DNA from: Mycobacterium sp. | GTDB taxonomy: Bacteria; Actinomycetota; Actinomycetes; Mycobacteriales; Mycobacteriaceae | Length of the DNA: 36,534 bases | Assembly: GCA_023264765.1 (NCBI GenBank) | Contig: JAHFVC010000015.1 | Coordinates: forward strand, 2,478 to 39,011 | Direction: 5' to 3' | In this document: in pieces, positions 8,774-17,758 of the stretch | How the letters are laid out: every line of letters starts with the position of its first letter | Position numbering within the stretch: position 1 is the first letter of the stretch | Translations under genes and position numbers: made by a program | The notes under the pieces: model-generated | Seen by the model: only the letters and a program-made list of their open reading frames with translations | The model's database searches: none | What the model was told of the DNA's origin: nothing

Positions 8774-8856
8774 GCGGCATCCCGGCATTGGGCGCCAGCA
8801 ACCATCCGACGGACATTTATTGCTTAATTGACACTGCCGTCACAGTTTCGGGAGTC

Positions 8857-8876
8857 GTGTCCCATTTTTGGGACAC
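8857..8876. promoter_or_regulatory. perfect inverted repeat, probable operator
   Basis: The arms GTGTCCCA (8857-8864) and TGGGACAC (8869-8876) are exact reverse complements around TTTT. The repeat covers the expected -35 zone of the rightward promoter whose -10 is at 8883-8888, so a protein bound here would block it. The adjacent divergent HTH regulator is the likeliest ligand (inference). I saw no second copy with both arms intact in the window. Confidence 0.7.
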
Positions 8877-8882
8877 AGCCCG

Positions 8883-8888
8883 TACTGT
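8883..8888 (+). promoter_or_regulatory. -10 element for the condensation-fold gene, leaderless
   Basis: TACTGT ends 7 nt before ATG 8896, which would make that A the transcription start. This decides the start codon against the longer in-frame possibilities upstream. Confidence 0.55.
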
Positions 8889-8895
8889 GGTGTCC

Positions 8896-9588
8896 ATGGT
8901 TGCTCCGCTTTTCAGGGACCGGGTCGAGACCGGCGAACTTTCACCCTCCACGGTCGGGCATGCGCTCGACGACGTTGCCGCCACTGTGGGCGCGACGCTC
9001 ACGATCACCGACTACGACGTCGATGACGCCCCCAGGCCTGACGATCTGCAGCGGGTACAGGTGCCGCTGACGGAGATGCTCAGCGAAGAACTCCAGGGCG
9101 CGGTCCGTCATCTCGGCGTGCCGGCCGAGGAGATCCTGCTGGCCGCACTGGCTCGCACCGTGCAGCGCGTGATCGGCCGCGGCGTGGTTGCCGTCGACCT
9201 CGTCCGCCAGTCGACGGTCGACACCACGGTGCACGCCGTCGGGCTGAGCTGCGCGGCGCCGTCGGACATCGACGCGACCGGGATGCTCACCGAGGTGCGC
9301 ACCGCGATCGAAGGCGCGACCGCCCGCCGCGGCGCACACCCGGAGGCCGAGGCGGCGTTCAGCTACGCCGACGCGGTGCCGAGCCTGATGGCGTGCGAAG
9401 TCATCCCCGGTCTGGGCCATGCGCTCAAGCTGCGCTCTTACCGCACCGGAGATGTGCTCAACCTGGACTGGTGGTACGACACCCGCCGGTTCGAGGAGTA
9501 CACCGTCACCGAACTCACCGAGCAGTTCCCACTGGCGCTGGTCGAGATCACCTCCGAGGCCGTGCCCACGGCCGCCGACGCCGCCTGA
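8896..9588 (+). CDS. free-standing C-terminal half of a condensation/PapA-type fold
   Basis: A 230-residue protein that resembles only the second lobe of NRPS condensation or PapA-type proteins. EEILLAALARTVQRVIG at about 75-92 matches the helix after the interlobe crossover, FSYAD near 155 matches the F-x-Y strand, and LNLDWWYDTRRFEEYTVTELTEQF near 190-213 matches the closing strand and helix. There is no HHxxxDG lobe, and the leaderless start at 8896 leaves no room for one. Upstream in-frame sequence back to 8755 contains the promoter and operator, so this does not look like a simple 5' truncation of an annotated gene. It may be an inactive binding or regulatory relative of acyltransferases. 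It is divergent from an HTH regulator and sits just upstream of the ileS leader. Confidence 0.65.
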   Translation: MVAPLFRDRVETGELSPSTVGHALDDVAATVGATLTITDYDVDDAPRPDDLQRVQVPLTEMLSEELQGAVRHLGVPAEEILLAALARTVQRVIGRGVVAVDLVRQSTVDTTVHAVGLSCAAPSDIDATGMLTEVRTAIEGATARRGAHPEAEAAFSYADAVPSLMACEVIPGLGHALKLRSYRTGDVLNLDWWYDTRRFEEYTVTELTEQFPLALVEITSEAVPTAADAA

Positions 9589-9590
9589 CG

Positions 9591-9596
9591 TAAACT
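9591..9596 (+). promoter_or_regulatory. -10 element of the ileS leader transcript
   Basis: TAAACT lies directly after the stop codon of the preceding gene and predicts transcription starting near 9603, just before the structured leader. Confidence 0.5.
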
Positions 9597-9602
9597 CTCC
9601 TC

Positions 9603-9820
9603 GGCGCCGATCCGGCCATCACCGGGGAGCCTTCGGAAGAACGGCAGACGGGATCTGATCCCGGCTGCTCAGTAGAACCGAACGGGTGGGCCCGTCATCG
9701 CCCGCAGTTGAGCGGCACACCCATTGCGGTGTGCAAGCGGGGTGGTACCGCGGAAGCTCGCGCACCGGCGCGAACATTCGTCCCCGTGCCTGAACTTGGC
9801 ACACCAGGAGACGACACCGC
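9603..9820 (+). promoter_or_regulatory. T-box riboswitch (tRNA-Ile sensing) upstream of ileS
   Basis: The leader carries the canonical T-box GGGTGGTACCGCGG at 9739-9752. The bulge bases TGGT (9743-9746) are complementary to the ACCA end expected of uncharged tRNA-Ile. Isoleucine ATC triplets at 9653-9655 and 9658-9660 are specifier candidates on the 3' side of Stem I, and a CAGTAGAACCGAACGGG stretch at 9670-9686 has the S-turn look of Stem II. No terminator with a T-run follows. Instead the ileS Shine-Dalgarno AGGAG is at 9806-9810, which fits the actinobacterial translational class: uncharged tRNA-Ile frees the ribosome site and raises IleRS synthesis. Confidence 0.92.
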
Positions 9821-12800
9821 ATGCCTGTCTACCCGAAGCTCGCGGGCGGATCGCCGAACTTCCCGGCGCTGGAGACCGACGTCCTTGCCTACTGGGACGC
9901 GGACGACACCTTCCGCGCCAGTATCGCCCGGCGTGACGATGCGCCCGAATATGTCTTCTACGACGGCCCGCCGTTCGCCAACGGCCTGCCGCATTACGGC
10001 CACCTGCTGACGGGTTACGTCAAGGACATCGTGCCGCGGTACCGCACCATGCGCGGGTTCAAAGTGGACCGGCGGTTCGGCTGGGACACCCACGGCCTAC
10101 CCGCGGAGCTCGAGGTGCAGCGTCAGCTCGGGATCGCCGACAAAGCTCAGATCGAGGAGATGGGGATCGGCGCGTTCAACGACGCCTGCCGGGCCTCGGT
10201 GCTCAAGTACAGCGACGAGTGGCGCTCCTATGTCACGCGCCAGGCTCGCTGGGTCGACTTCGACAACGACTACAAGACGCTCGACCTGGGCTTCATGGAG
10301 TCGGTCATCTGGGCGTTCAAGCAGTTGTGGGACAAGGGCCTGGCCTATGAGGGCAACAGGGTGCTGCCGTACTGCTGGAACGACGAGACACCGCTGTCCA
10401 ACCATGAGCTGCGGATGGACGACGACGTCTACCAGAGCCGGCAGGACCCGGCGCTGACGGTCGGCTTCAAGGCGACCGACGGGCCGGCCGCAGGCACCTA
10501 CCTGCTGATCTGGACCACGACGCCGTGGACGCTGCCGTCCAACCAGGCCGTCGCGGTCCACCCGGAGGTCACCTACGTGGTGGTCGAAGGACCGGACGGG
10601 CACCGCTATCTACTCGCCGAGGCGCGGTTGGGCGCCTATGCCCGTGAACTCGGCGAAGAGCCGGTGGTCGTGGACACCTATACCGGTGAGCAGTTGCTGG
10701 GCACCCATTACCTGCCGCCGTTCCCGTACTTCCCGGATGCGGTCAACTCGTTCCAGGTGCTCGGGGCCGATTTCGTCAGCACCGAGGACGGCACCGGGCT
10801 GGTGCACATGGCGCCTGCGTACGGCGAGGACGACAAGGCCACCGCCGATTCCGCCGACATCGTGGCCGTCACGCCGGTCGATTCGAAGGGCCGATTCGAC
10901 GCCACCGTGCCCGACTACGCCGGCCGGCACGTGTTCGAGGCCAACGCGCAGATCATCCGGGACCTCAAGAACGGCACCGGAGCCGCGGCCGCCAATGGCG
11001 CGGTGCTGCTGCGGCAGGAAACCTACGACCACTCCTATCCGCACTGCTGGCGCTGCCGCAACCCGCTGATCTACCGGGCGGTGTCGTCCTGGTTCATCAG
11101 GGTCACCGAGTTCCGGGACCGGATGGTCGAGCTGAACCAGCAGATCACCTGGTATCCCGAGCACGTCAAGGACGGCCAGTTCGGCAAGTGGCTGTCCAAT
11201 GCGCGGGACTGGTCGGTATCGCGAAACCGGTACTGGGGCAGCCCGATCCCGGTGTGGAAGTCCGACGATCCGGCATACCCGCGCATCGATGTGTACGGCA
11301 GCCTCGATGAACTGGAACGTGATTTCGGGGTGCGGCCGGACAATCTGCACCGGCCCTTCATCGACGAACTGACCCGGCCCAATCCCGATGACCCGAGCGG
11401 CAATTCGACGATGCGCCGGATCGAGGACGTCTTCGACGTCTGGTTCGACTCGGGCTCGATGCCGTACGCCCAGGTGCACTACCCGTTCGAGAACAAGGAC
11501 TGGTTCGAAGGGGGGTCGTCGGAGTCCCCGGAAGCGCACTTCCCCGGCGATTTCATCGTCGAGTACATCGGTCAGACCCGCGGCTGGTTCTACACCATGC
11601 ACGTGCTGGCCACCGCGCTGTTCGACAAGCCGGCCTTCAAATCCTGTGTGGCGCATGGCATCGTGCTGGGCAACGACGGGCAGAAGATGAGCAAGTCGCT
11701 GCGCAACTACCCGGATGTGTCGGAGGTGTTCGACCGCGACGGGTCCGATGCGATGCGCTGGTTCCTGATGGCCTCGCCGATCCTGCGGGGCGGCAACCTC
11801 ATCGTCACCGAACAGGGCATCCGCGAGGGCGTGCGACAGGTGCAGCTGCCGTTCTGGAACGCCTACTCCTTCCTCACGCTGTACGCCCCGCAGCGCGGCA
11901 CCTGGCGCACCGACTCGACCCATGTGCTGGACCGCTACATCCTGGCCAAGCTGGCCGTGCTCCGCGATGACATCACCGCGTCCCTGGACACTTGTGACAT
12001 CTCGGGCGCCTGCGAACAACTGCGGCAGTTCACCGAGGCTCTGACGAACTGGTACGTGCGGCGGTCGCGCCAGCGGTTCTGGGCCGAGGATGCTGCCGCC
12101 ATCGACACCCTGCACACCGTGCTGGAGGTGACCGGACGGTTGGCGGCGCCGCTGCTACCACTGGTGTCCGAGGTCATCTGGCGTGGGGTGACGGGGGAGC
12201 GGTCGGTACACCTGACCGACTGGCCCGCAGATGGCCTGCTGCCCGCCGACCCGGAGTTGGTGGCCGCGATGGACCAGGTCCGTGAGGTGTGCTCGACCGG
12301 GTCGTCGTTACGCAAGGCCAAGAAGCTGCGGGTGCGGCTGCCGTTGCCGAAACTGACAGTGGCGGTGGAGAATCCGTCGGCATTGACGCCGTTCACCGAC
12401 CTGATCGCCGAGGAGCTGAACGTGAAGGCGGTCGAGCTGACCGACGACATCGACGCCTACGGCCGGTTCGAGCTCGCCGTCAACGCACGGGTGGCGGGCC
12501 CGCGGATCGGCAAGGACGTGCAGGCCGCCATCAAGGCCGTCAAGGCTGGGGAGGGCGTGGTGAACGCCGACGGCACGCTCAGTGCCGGGCCGACCACGCT
12601 GCTGGCGACCGAATACACCGCCAAACTGGTTGCCGCCGAACCGGAATGGACCGCAGCGCTGCCCGACGGCGCCGGCCTGGTGGTGCTGGACGGCACCGTA
12701 ACCCCGGAACTGGAGGCAGAAGGCTGGGCGAAGGACCGCATCCGGGAACTGCAGGAGCTGCGCAAGACCAGCGGCCTCGACGTCTCCGACCGCATCGTCG

Positions 12801-12955
12801 TGGTGATGGCGGTGCCGGAGCAATTCGCCGGGTGGGCCGAAACGCACCGTGACCTGATCGCCGGCGAGATCCTGGCCACCGGCTTCGAATTCGGTGAGCC
12901 GCAGGACGGCACCGACATCGGGGACGGGGTGCGGGTGGCGATCGCGAAGGCCTGA
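9821..12955 (+). CDS. ileS: isoleucyl-tRNA synthetase
   Basis: A 1044-residue class I aminoacyl-tRNA synthetase that charges tRNA-Ile in the cytoplasm. The HIGH-type motif is HYGH at 58-61 in [14 protein letters not shown], and the KMSKS loop is at 622-626. The insert between them contains the editing domain (a [10 protein letters not shown] block near residue 228), and the anticodon-binding and C-terminal regions follow. Its length and the HYGH variant are those of the eukaryote-like IleRS branch found in M. tuberculosis, which is known to be mupirocin-insensitive; that property is inferred here. The ATG at 9821 has AGGAG 10 nt upstream, within the T-box leader. It converges with the methyltransferase gene, with 6 bp between the stop codons. 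Confidence 0.98.
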   Translation: MPVYPKLAGGSPNFPALETDVLAYWDADDTFRASIARRDDAPEYVFYDGPPFANGLPHYGHLLTGYVKDIVPRYRTMRGFKVDRRFGWDTHGLPAELEVQRQLGIADKAQIEEMGIGAFNDACRASVLKYSDEWRSYVTRQARWVDFDNDYKTLDLGFMESVIWAFKQLWDKGLAYEGNRVLPYCWNDETPLSNHELRMDDDVYQSRQDPALTVGFKATDGPAAGTYLLIWTTTPWTLPSNQAVAVHPEVTYVVVEGPDGHRYLLAEARLGAYARELGEEPVVVDTYTGEQLLGTHYLPPFPYFPDAVNSFQVLGADFVSTEDGTGLVHMAPAYGEDDKATADSADIVAVTPVDSKGRFDATVPDYAGRHVFEANAQIIRDLKNGTGAAAANGAVLLRQETYDHSYPHCWRCRNPLIYRAVSSWFIRVTEFRDRMVELNQQITWYPEHVKDGQFGKWLSNARDWSVSRNRYWGSPIPVWKSDDPAYPRIDVYGSLDELERDFGVRPDNLHRPFIDELTRPNPDDPSGNSTMRRIEDVFDVWFDSGSMPYAQVHYPFENKDWFEGGSSESPEAHFPGDFIVEYIGQTRGWFYTMHVLATALFDKPAFKSCVAHGIVLGNDGQKMSKSLRNYPDVSEVFDRDGSDAMRWFLMASPILRGGNLIVTEQGIREGVRQVQLPFWNAYSFLTLYAPQRGTWRTDSTHVLDRYILAKLAVLRDDITASLDTCDISGACEQLRQFTEALTNWYVRRSRQRFWAEDAAAIDTLHTVLEVTGRLAAPLLPLVSEVIWRGVTGERSVHLTDWPADGLLPADPELVAAMDQVREVCSTGSSLRKAKKLRVRLPLPKLTVAVENPSALTPFTDLIAEELNVKAVELTDDIDAYGRFELAVNARVAGPRIGKDVQAAIKAVKAGEGVVNADGTLSAGPTTLLATEYTAKLVAAEPEWTAALPDGAGLVVLDGTVTPELEAEGWAKDRIRELQELRKTSGLDVSDRIVVVMAVPEQFAGWAETHRDLIAGEILATGFEFGEPQDGTDIGDGVRVAIAKA

Positions 12956-12961
12956 GTACGC

Positions 12962-13738
12962 CTAGGTCTTGGCCAGTACGAACGCCTGGGGTAGCACGGG
13001 GTACCTCTTGCCTTCGATGTAGCGGTTGCGCTCGGCGAGGATGCGCTGGGCGCTGAACTCCGGGAACCCGTACAGCTCCGACCGATCTCCTTCGATCAGG
13101 TCCAGCGGCGACGACGCGACCAGCTCGGCGATATCGGCGTTCGTACCGTATTCGTTGGTGGTGGCCGGCTCGAACGGCTGGACGTTGAGGAACAGGTCGA
13201 CGGTGAAAACGGCTCTGCCGCCGGGTGTCAGCACGTCATGGATCGACTGCATCAGGTCGCGACGAACATCGGGATCGAGGTGCTCGATCACGCTGATGCA
13301 GAGCACCGTGTCGACACTGTCGGCGGGGAGCCCGGCATTGTCGAGTGTCGCGGGAATGACGTGGACGTCGGTGTCGAAGGCGCGATTCATCGCGTCGATC
13401 ACCTCTGTCGGTTGGTGTCCATGGTCCTTATTGGTCGGCCCGTAGTCCACGAAGGGGTCGATGATGGTGGCGTCTGCCCCTTCACTCGACAATGCGAACG
13501 GCAACCCCGAGAAGCGTCCGCCGATGTCGATGATCCGAGCACCCTTTAAGGGCGCACACTGCGCGAAAGCCCACGGGTATTCGAACCGGCGAGTGGTGCT
13601 GGTCGGCTGAAACGCGAACGGTCCGGCCAGCCGTGGAAGCCACCGGCGCAGTCCTCGGAACCCGGTGTGGCCTTTGGGCGCACCCCATCTGCGATTCCAC
13701 TCTTTCTGCTCGGCGGTCAGGGGCTCTCGTCCGATCAA
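12962..13738 (-). CDS. class I SAM-dependent methyltransferase
   Basis: A 258-residue protein with a Rossmann methyltransferase core. SAM motif I is IIDIGGRFSGLP at 69-80, an acidic residue follows strand 2 (D94 in TIIDP), and VLCISVIEHLDPD plus LTPGGRAVFTVD give motifs IV and V of the Methyltransf_11/SAM type. The start is an unusual TTG at 13738: an in-frame TGA lies three codons upstream, and AAGGA occurs 11 nt before the TTG. The N-terminal EWNRRWGAPKGHTG stretch is not part of the core and may bind the acceptor. It is transcribed toward ileS and has no close operon partner. Because glycolipid genes flank the core block, sugar O-methylation is one possibility, but the substrate is not visible. 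Confidence 0.8.
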   Translation of the reverse strand: MIGREPLTAEQKEWNRRWGAPKGHTGFRGLRRWLPRLAGPFAFQPTSTTRRFEYPWAFAQCAPLKGARIIDIGGRFSGLPFALSSEGADATIIDPFVDYGPTNKDHGHQPTEVIDAMNRAFDTDVHVIPATLDNAGLPADSVDTVLCISVIEHLDPDVRRDLMQSIHDVLTPGGRAVFTVDLFLNVQPFEPATTNEYGTNADIAELVASSPLDLIEGDRSELYGFPEFSAQRILAERNRYIEGKRYPVLPQAFVLAKT

Positions 13739-14121
13739 GGCGGGTCACGTCCTTCCACAAGATTGCTGCCTGCCCCCGAACCTATGTCGTAGGGCGGCGC
13801 AAATCTCGAAAAAGATTGCCATTGAGCACTTTTGGGCGTCGAAGAATCGTGCGGCGGACGTCGGACTCGTCCACATGGATCATCGCTGAAAGTCCGATGG
13901 TGCGAGAGCGGACACGTCCGGTCGCGGGCAGAAGCCCACGAGGTGAAACCCCTTCGGCGACACCCGTGCGGCGGCGTTCGGGAGGTGTACGCGGAGGATC
14001 GTCGTCGCCGCCCGTTTGGGCAAAGACCTGTGCGGCGGGTACGCCGCGGTATCGCCGACGGGCCCTCAGTGGCCGACGGTCGTTGCTGAGAACGGTGTGC
14101 CGTGCAGTTCGACAGGCAAGA
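13739..14121. other. 383-bp intergenic region without a clear gene
   Basis: Codon usage is not coding-like in any frame. The part next to the methyltransferase is less GC-rich and holds a small inverted repeat (AATCT / AGATT at 13802-13816). On the minus strand it holds TAGGTT, a possible -10, about 55 nt before the TTG start. A short minus-strand frame beginning MIHVDESDVRRTILRRP (about 33 codons) has no ribosome site and drifts away from GC-rich third positions, so I do not call it. At the right end a hyphenated palindrome ATCAATTTGAT (14121-14131) spans the stop codon of the S4 gene. Confidence 0.5.
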
Positions 14122-14340
14122 TCAATTTGATTGGGCAACGACCCTGGCGCCGTGCCCGGCGAACGTCACCACATCACCCGGGTGCAGCTGCCTGCCGCGC
14201 CGGGTGTCCACCTCGTCGTTGACGCTGACCAATCCGTCGGCGATGACGGACTTGGCGTCGGCGCCGGTGTCGATCAGCCCGGAGAGTTTGAGGAACTGCC
14301 CGAGGCGGATCGTCTCGTCGCGGATGGGCACGTCGTTCAT
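14122..14340 (-). CDS. small S4-domain RNA-binding protein (YbcJ-like)
   Basis: A 72-residue protein that is essentially one S4 RNA-binding domain: [48 protein letters not shown]. The pattern G-x-A-K-x-x-I-x-x-G-x-V-x-V-N near residues 26-42 is diagnostic of the family that includes E. coli YbcJ. It presumably binds structured RNA, perhaps rRNA; no catalytic domain is attached. I prefer ATG 14340 to GTG 14349 because a minus-strand TAGGGT -10 ends 7 nt before 14340, giving a leaderless message. It is divergent from dinB with only 33 bp between the starts. Confidence 0.85.
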   Translation of the reverse strand: MNDVPIRDETIRLGQFLKLSGLIDTGADAKSVIADGLVSVNDEVDTRRGRQLHPGDVVTFAGHGARVVAQSN

Positions 14341-14347
14341 GGTCGTC

Positions 14348-14365
14348 ACCCTATCGATCTAGCAT
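14348..14365. promoter_or_regulatory. paired divergent -10 elements for the S4 gene and dinB
   Basis: The minus-strand -10 TAGGGT occupies 14348-14353 and the plus-strand -10 TAGCAT occupies 14360-14365. They end 7 and 8 nt before the respective starts (ATG 14340, GTG 14374). Both transcripts would be leaderless, each promoter's -35 zone would lie inside or across the other gene, and RNA polymerase could probably not occupy both at once. Confidence 0.5.
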
Positions 14366-14373
14366 CGACAACT

Positions 14374-15729
14374 GTGGAGCGCTGGGTCCTGCATCTCGAT
14401 ATGGATGCGTTCTTCGCGTCCGTCGAGCAGCTGACCCGGCCCACCCTGCGTGGGCGGCCGGTGCTGGTCGGCGGGCTCGGCGGGCGTGGTGTGGTCGCCG
14501 GTGCCAGCTATGAGGCGCGGGTTTTCGGGGCGCGCTCGGCGATGCCCATGCACCAGGCGCGCCGGCTGGTCGGTTCTCCCGCGGTGGTGCTGCCGCCGCG
14601 CGGAGCCGTGTACGGAGTGGCCAGCGGGCGGGTGTTCGACACCGTGCGCTCAGTCGTGCCGGTCCTGGAGCAGTTGTCCTTCGACGAGGCGTTCGGTGAG
14701 CCCGAAGAACTCATCGGCGCGGCGGCGGCGGAAGTGGAGCGGTTCTGTGAAGCGTTGCGCGCCAAGGTGTTGGACCGCACCGGGCTGATCGCCTCGGTAG
14801 GGGCGGGGTCCGGGAAGCAGGTCGCCAAGATCGCCTCGGGGTTGGCCAAACCGGACGGCATCCAGGTGATCGATCGCAACGGCGAGCGGCTGCTGCTCGA
14901 CGGGCTACCGGTGCGCCGGCTGTGGGGTATCGGCCCGGTCGCCGAGGAGCGGCTGAACCGGCTCGGCATCGACACCATCGGCGCGTTCGCCGCGCTGACC
15001 GACGGCGAGGTCGCCGACATCCTCGGTGGCACCGTCGGTCCGGCCCTGCACCGGTTGGCCCGCGGTATCGACGACCGCCCCGTCGCCGAACGCGCGGAGG
15101 CCAAACAGATCAGCGCCGAGTCCACATTCGCCGAGGACCTGCGCACCCTGGATCAACTGCGCGATGCCACCGTCCCGATCGGCGAACACGCGCACCGCCG
15201 GCTGACCAAGGACGGCAGGGGCGCGCGCACGGTCACCGTGAAGTTGAAGAAGTCGGACATGAGTACCCTCACCCGGTCGGCGACCCTGCCGTATGCCACC
15301 ACCGACGCGGCCACCCTCATCTCGACGGCCCGCAGGCTGCTGCTCGATCCGGTCGAGGTCGGACCCATCCGCCTTGTCGGCGTGGGCTTTTCGGGCCTGT
15401 CCCTGGTACAGCAGGAGTCGCTGTTCCCCGACCTGGACCAGGTTGGCGACGAGGTGGCCGACCACCCCGCGACAGTCCCGGCGGCCGTTGCAGCCGCGCC
15501 GCCCGCGCCCTGGCGGATCGGCGACGATGTGTCCCACAGCCGTTATGGGCACGGCTGGGTGCAAGGTGCCGGCCACGGGGTGATGACGGTCCGCTTCGAA
15601 ACGCGTGACAGCGGCCCCGGCGTGGCACGGACGTTCTCCGACACCGACGACGAGATCACCCGCGCCGACCCCATCGACAGCCTGGACTGGCAGTCCTACC
15701 TGGATGGCCTCTACCAGAACACCGAATAG
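14374..15729 (+). CDS. dinB: Y-family DNA polymerase IV (DinB1/DinX type)
   Basis: A 451-residue translesion polymerase. The palm carboxylates are D9 in LHLDMDAFF and the D104-E105 pair in SFDEAF; the aromatic pair at 13-14 occupies the steric-gate position that excludes ribonucleotides. A beta-clamp-binding motif QESLFPDL follows the little-finger domain near residue 347. Beyond it is a roughly 85-residue tail ([19 protein letters not shown]...) of the kind I recall from mycobacterial DinX proteins, absent from E. coli DinB. GTG 14374 is chosen as start because the -10 TAGCAT ends 8 nt upstream and [11 protein letters not shown] begins at once. I saw no LexA-type box nearby. The gene end overlaps the convergent secreted-protein gene by 19 bp. 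Confidence 0.93.
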   Translation: MERWVLHLDMDAFFASVEQLTRPTLRGRPVLVGGLGGRGVVAGASYEARVFGARSAMPMHQARRLVGSPAVVLPPRGAVYGVASGRVFDTVRSVVPVLEQLSFDEAFGEPEELIGAAAAEVERFCEALRAKVLDRTGLIASVGAGSGKQVAKIASGLAKPDGIQVIDRNGERLLLDGLPVRRLWGIGPVAEERLNRLGIDTIGAFAALTDGEVADILGGTVGPALHRLARGIDDRPVAERAEAKQISAESTFAEDLRTLDQLRDATVPIGEHAHRRLTKDGRGARTVTVKLKKSDMSTLTRSATLPYATTDAATLISTARRLLLDPVEVGPIRLVGVGFSGLSLVQQESLFPDLDQVGDEVADHPATVPAAVAAAPPAPWRIGDDVSHSRYGHGWVQGAGHGVMTVRFETRDSGPGVARTFSDTDDEITRADPIDSLDWQSYLDGLYQNTE

Positions 15730-16181
15730 GTGGCCGCCAGCGTGAAGCCGTGCCCGCCGTACGTCGTGCACGTCACGGTGCCCTGATGGCCGACGCCGCA
15801 GCGGGCTCCCCAGTTGTCCAGTCGGTGCCCCTCGGGCAGCACGTCGACATCGCGGGTGAAGGTCGCGGTGTCGGATCTGCGGTAACCGGCGGGAGCCCAC
15901 GGGTCGACGACGGTCTGGTTGTAGCCGGTGACGTCATACGGCACCGCATCGCAGCCGACGGATCCGCCGTTGGGGCCGATACCGCAGGCGCGCCCGTCCG
16001 GGGTCCGGAAGAACACCCACGAATAGTCGTCCGGCGAGGTGTAATGCCCGTCGCCTTCCGGGTAGGAGTCGATGGCCTGGGCGCCGTCCGCGGGCTGCGC
16101 ACCGGCAGAGCCGATCGGCAGCCACGCGCACACCGTCAACACGGTGCAGATGCGCCGAACCGGTCCCATGAACTCATGCAT
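15711..16181 (-). CDS. small secreted protein, unknown function
   Basis: A 156-residue protein with a clear Sec signal peptide: [28 protein letters not shown], with probable cleavage after AGA near residue 28. The mature part has four cysteines arranged as two close pairs ([14 protein letters not shown] and [13 protein letters not shown]), likely two disulfides, with a W-x-F-x-T-P-D-G-x-x-C start common in small exported mycobacterial proteins. There is no lipobox, so it is not an LspA substrate despite being divergent from lspA. The start at ATG 16181 is the first one giving a proper signal peptide; ATG 16169 would also do. The 3' end overlaps the dinB 3' end by 19 bp on the other strand. 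Function is unknown. Confidence 0.78.
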   Translation of the reverse strand: MHEFMGPVRRICTVLTVCAWLPIGSAGAQPADGAQAIDSYPEGDGHYTSPDDYSWVFFRTPDGRACGIGPNGGSVGCDAVPYDVTGYNQTVVDPWAPAGYRRSDTATFTRDVDVLPEGHRLDNWGARCGVGHQGTVTCTTYGGHGFTLAATYSVFW

Positions 16182-16207
16182 ACCCGGCCGTTTGGGATGA
16201 TGGAGGC

Positions 16208-16834
16208 GTGACTGACGAAAAAGCGGCCGTGCCGGTGACCCCGGAGGGCGGAGCGGGCGCTGCGGACGGTGCCGGACCGCGCTCCCGGCGGCGGATGCGG
16301 CTGCTGCTCTCGGTCGCCGGCGTGGTGCTGATCCTGGACATCGTGAGCAAGGTGCTCGCCGTACACCTGCTGACACCGGGACAGCCGGTGTCCATCATCG
16401 GGGACACCGTCACCTGGACCCTGGTGCGCAACTCCGGCGCCGCGTTCTCGATGGCGACCGGCTACACCTGGGTGCTCACGCTCGTCGCGGCCGGCGTGGT
16501 GGTCGGCATCATCTGGATGGGCCGCCGCCTCGTCTCGCCATGGTGGGCGCTGGGCCTGGGGATGATCCTCGGCGGCGCCCTGGGCAATCTGGTGGACCGC
16601 TTCTTCCGCTCGCCGGGGCCGCTGCGCGGGCATGTCGTGGACTTCCTGTCGATCGGGTGGTGGCCGGTCTTCAACGTCGCGGACCCCGCGGTGGTGGGCG
16701 GGGCGATCCTGCTCGTCGTGCTCTCGCTGTTCGGTTTCGACTTCGATACCGAAGGCCGACGCGGGCCGGAGGAACCCGCGCCGGAGAAAGAGCCGGCGTC
16801 CGCCCCTGCTGACGACGCCGAGTCGCCGGAGTGA
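16208..16834 (+). CDS. lspA: lipoprotein signal peptidase (signal peptidase II)
   Basis: A 208-residue inner-membrane aspartyl protease that cuts the signal peptide of prolipoproteins after lipid attachment. Four transmembrane helices are visible from about residue 34 to 178. The catalytic pair is D130 in GNLVDRFF and D159 in FNVADPAV, and the NSGAAFS block at about 79-85 is the conserved family motif. The N-terminal 33 residues and the acidic C-terminal tail are polar extensions typical of mycobacterial LspA. The start is GTG 16208; a GGAGG sits only 1 nt upstream, too close to act as a ribosome site, so the gene may be leaderless from GATGAT at 16196-16201. Its stop overlaps the start of the pseudouridine synthase gene (GTGA), giving translational coupling. 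Confidence 0.97.
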   Translation: MTDEKAAVPVTPEGGAGAADGAGPRSRRRMRLLLSVAGVVLILDIVSKVLAVHLLTPGQPVSIIGDTVTWTLVRNSGAAFSMATGYTWVLTLVAAGVVVGIIWMGRRLVSPWWALGLGMILGGALGNLVDRFFRSPGPLRGHVVDFLSIGWWPVFNVADPAVVGGAILLVVLSLFGFDFDTEGRRGPEEPAPEKEPASAPADDAESPE

Positions 16835-17757
16835 CGAGTCGCTCGATGCCGGTGCCCGAGGGCCTGGCGGGGATGCGGGTCGACGCGGGTCTGGCGCGGC
16901 TGCTCGGGCTGTCGCGCACCGTGGCGGCCTCGATCGCCGAAGAGGGCGGCGTGGAACTGGACGGGATCACCGCGGGGAAGTCGGACAAACTGGTCGCGGG
17001 TGCCTGGCTGGAAGTGCGCATCCCGGATGCACCCGCACCGATCGAGAACACGCCCGTCGACATCGAGGGCATGACCATCCTGTATTCCGACGCCGACATC
17101 GTCGCCGTCGACAAACCGGCCGGGGTGGCCGCACATGCCTCCGTCGGCTGGACCGGGCCCACGGTGCTCGGCGGGTTGGCGGCGGCGGGGTACCGGATCA
17201 CCACCTCGGGCGTCCACGAGCGCCAGGGCATCGTGCACCGGTTGGACGTCGGGACGTCCGGCGTCATGGTGGTGGCCATCTCCGAGCGGGCGTACACGCT
17301 GCTCAAACGTGCCTTCAAGGAGCGCACCGTCGACAAGCGGTACCACGCGCTGGTGCAGGGCCACCCCGATCCGTCCAGCGGCACCATCGACGCGCCCATC
17401 GGGCGGCACCGCAGCAACGACTGGAAGTTCGCGGTCACCGAGCAGGGCCGGCACAGCATCACCCACTACGACACCGCCGAGGCCTTCCAAGCGGCCAGCC
17501 TGCTCGACGTGCACCTGGAAACCGGTCGCACGCACCAGATCCGCGTGCACTTCTCGGCACTGCACCATCCCTGCTGTGGCGACCTGACCTACGGGGCCGA
17601 CCCGACCCTGGCCAAGAAACTGGGCCTGGAGCGCCAGTGGCTGCATGCCCGGACCCTCGCGTTCGCACATCCCGCGGACGGCAGGTGGATCGAGATCACC
17701 AGCCCGTACCCGGCCGATCTGCAGCACGCGCTCGATGTCCTGCGCCACGAGCACTGA
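16831..17757 (+). CDS. 23S rRNA pseudouridine synthase, RluD family
   Basis: A 308-residue RluA/RluD-type pseudouridine synthase. An S4 RNA-binding domain spans about residues 13-62, and the catalytic domain carries the hallmark HRLDVGTSG with the nucleophilic aspartate D139. Further family blocks are RYHALVQG near 187 and [13 protein letters not shown] near 230. It probably modifies uridines in helix 69 of 23S rRNA, as RluD does; exact target sites are not readable. GTG 16831 overlaps the lspA stop by 4 bp, and the next gene (rarD) begins 1 bp after its stop, so the three form one operon. The lspA-rluD pairing is conserved across many bacteria. Confidence 0.93.
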   Translation: MTSRSMPVPEGLAGMRVDAGLARLLGLSRTVAASIAEEGGVELDGITAGKSDKLVAGAWLEVRIPDAPAPIENTPVDIEGMTILYSDADIVAVDKPAGVAAHASVGWTGPTVLGGLAAAGYRITTSGVHERQGIVHRLDVGTSGVMVVAISERAYTLLKRAFKERTVDKRYHALVQGHPDPSSGTIDAPIGRHRSNDWKFAVTEQGRHSITHYDTAEAFQAASLLDVHLETGRTHQIRVHFSALHHPCCGDLTYGADPTLAKKLGLERQWLHARTLAFAHPADGRWIEITSPYPADLQHALDVLRHEH

Positions 17758-17758
17758 G

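Noticed and set aside
14131..14373. Extended dinB N-terminus
   Set aside because: It would be antisense to the S4 gene, and the polymerase motif starts at GTG 14374 behind a -10 element.
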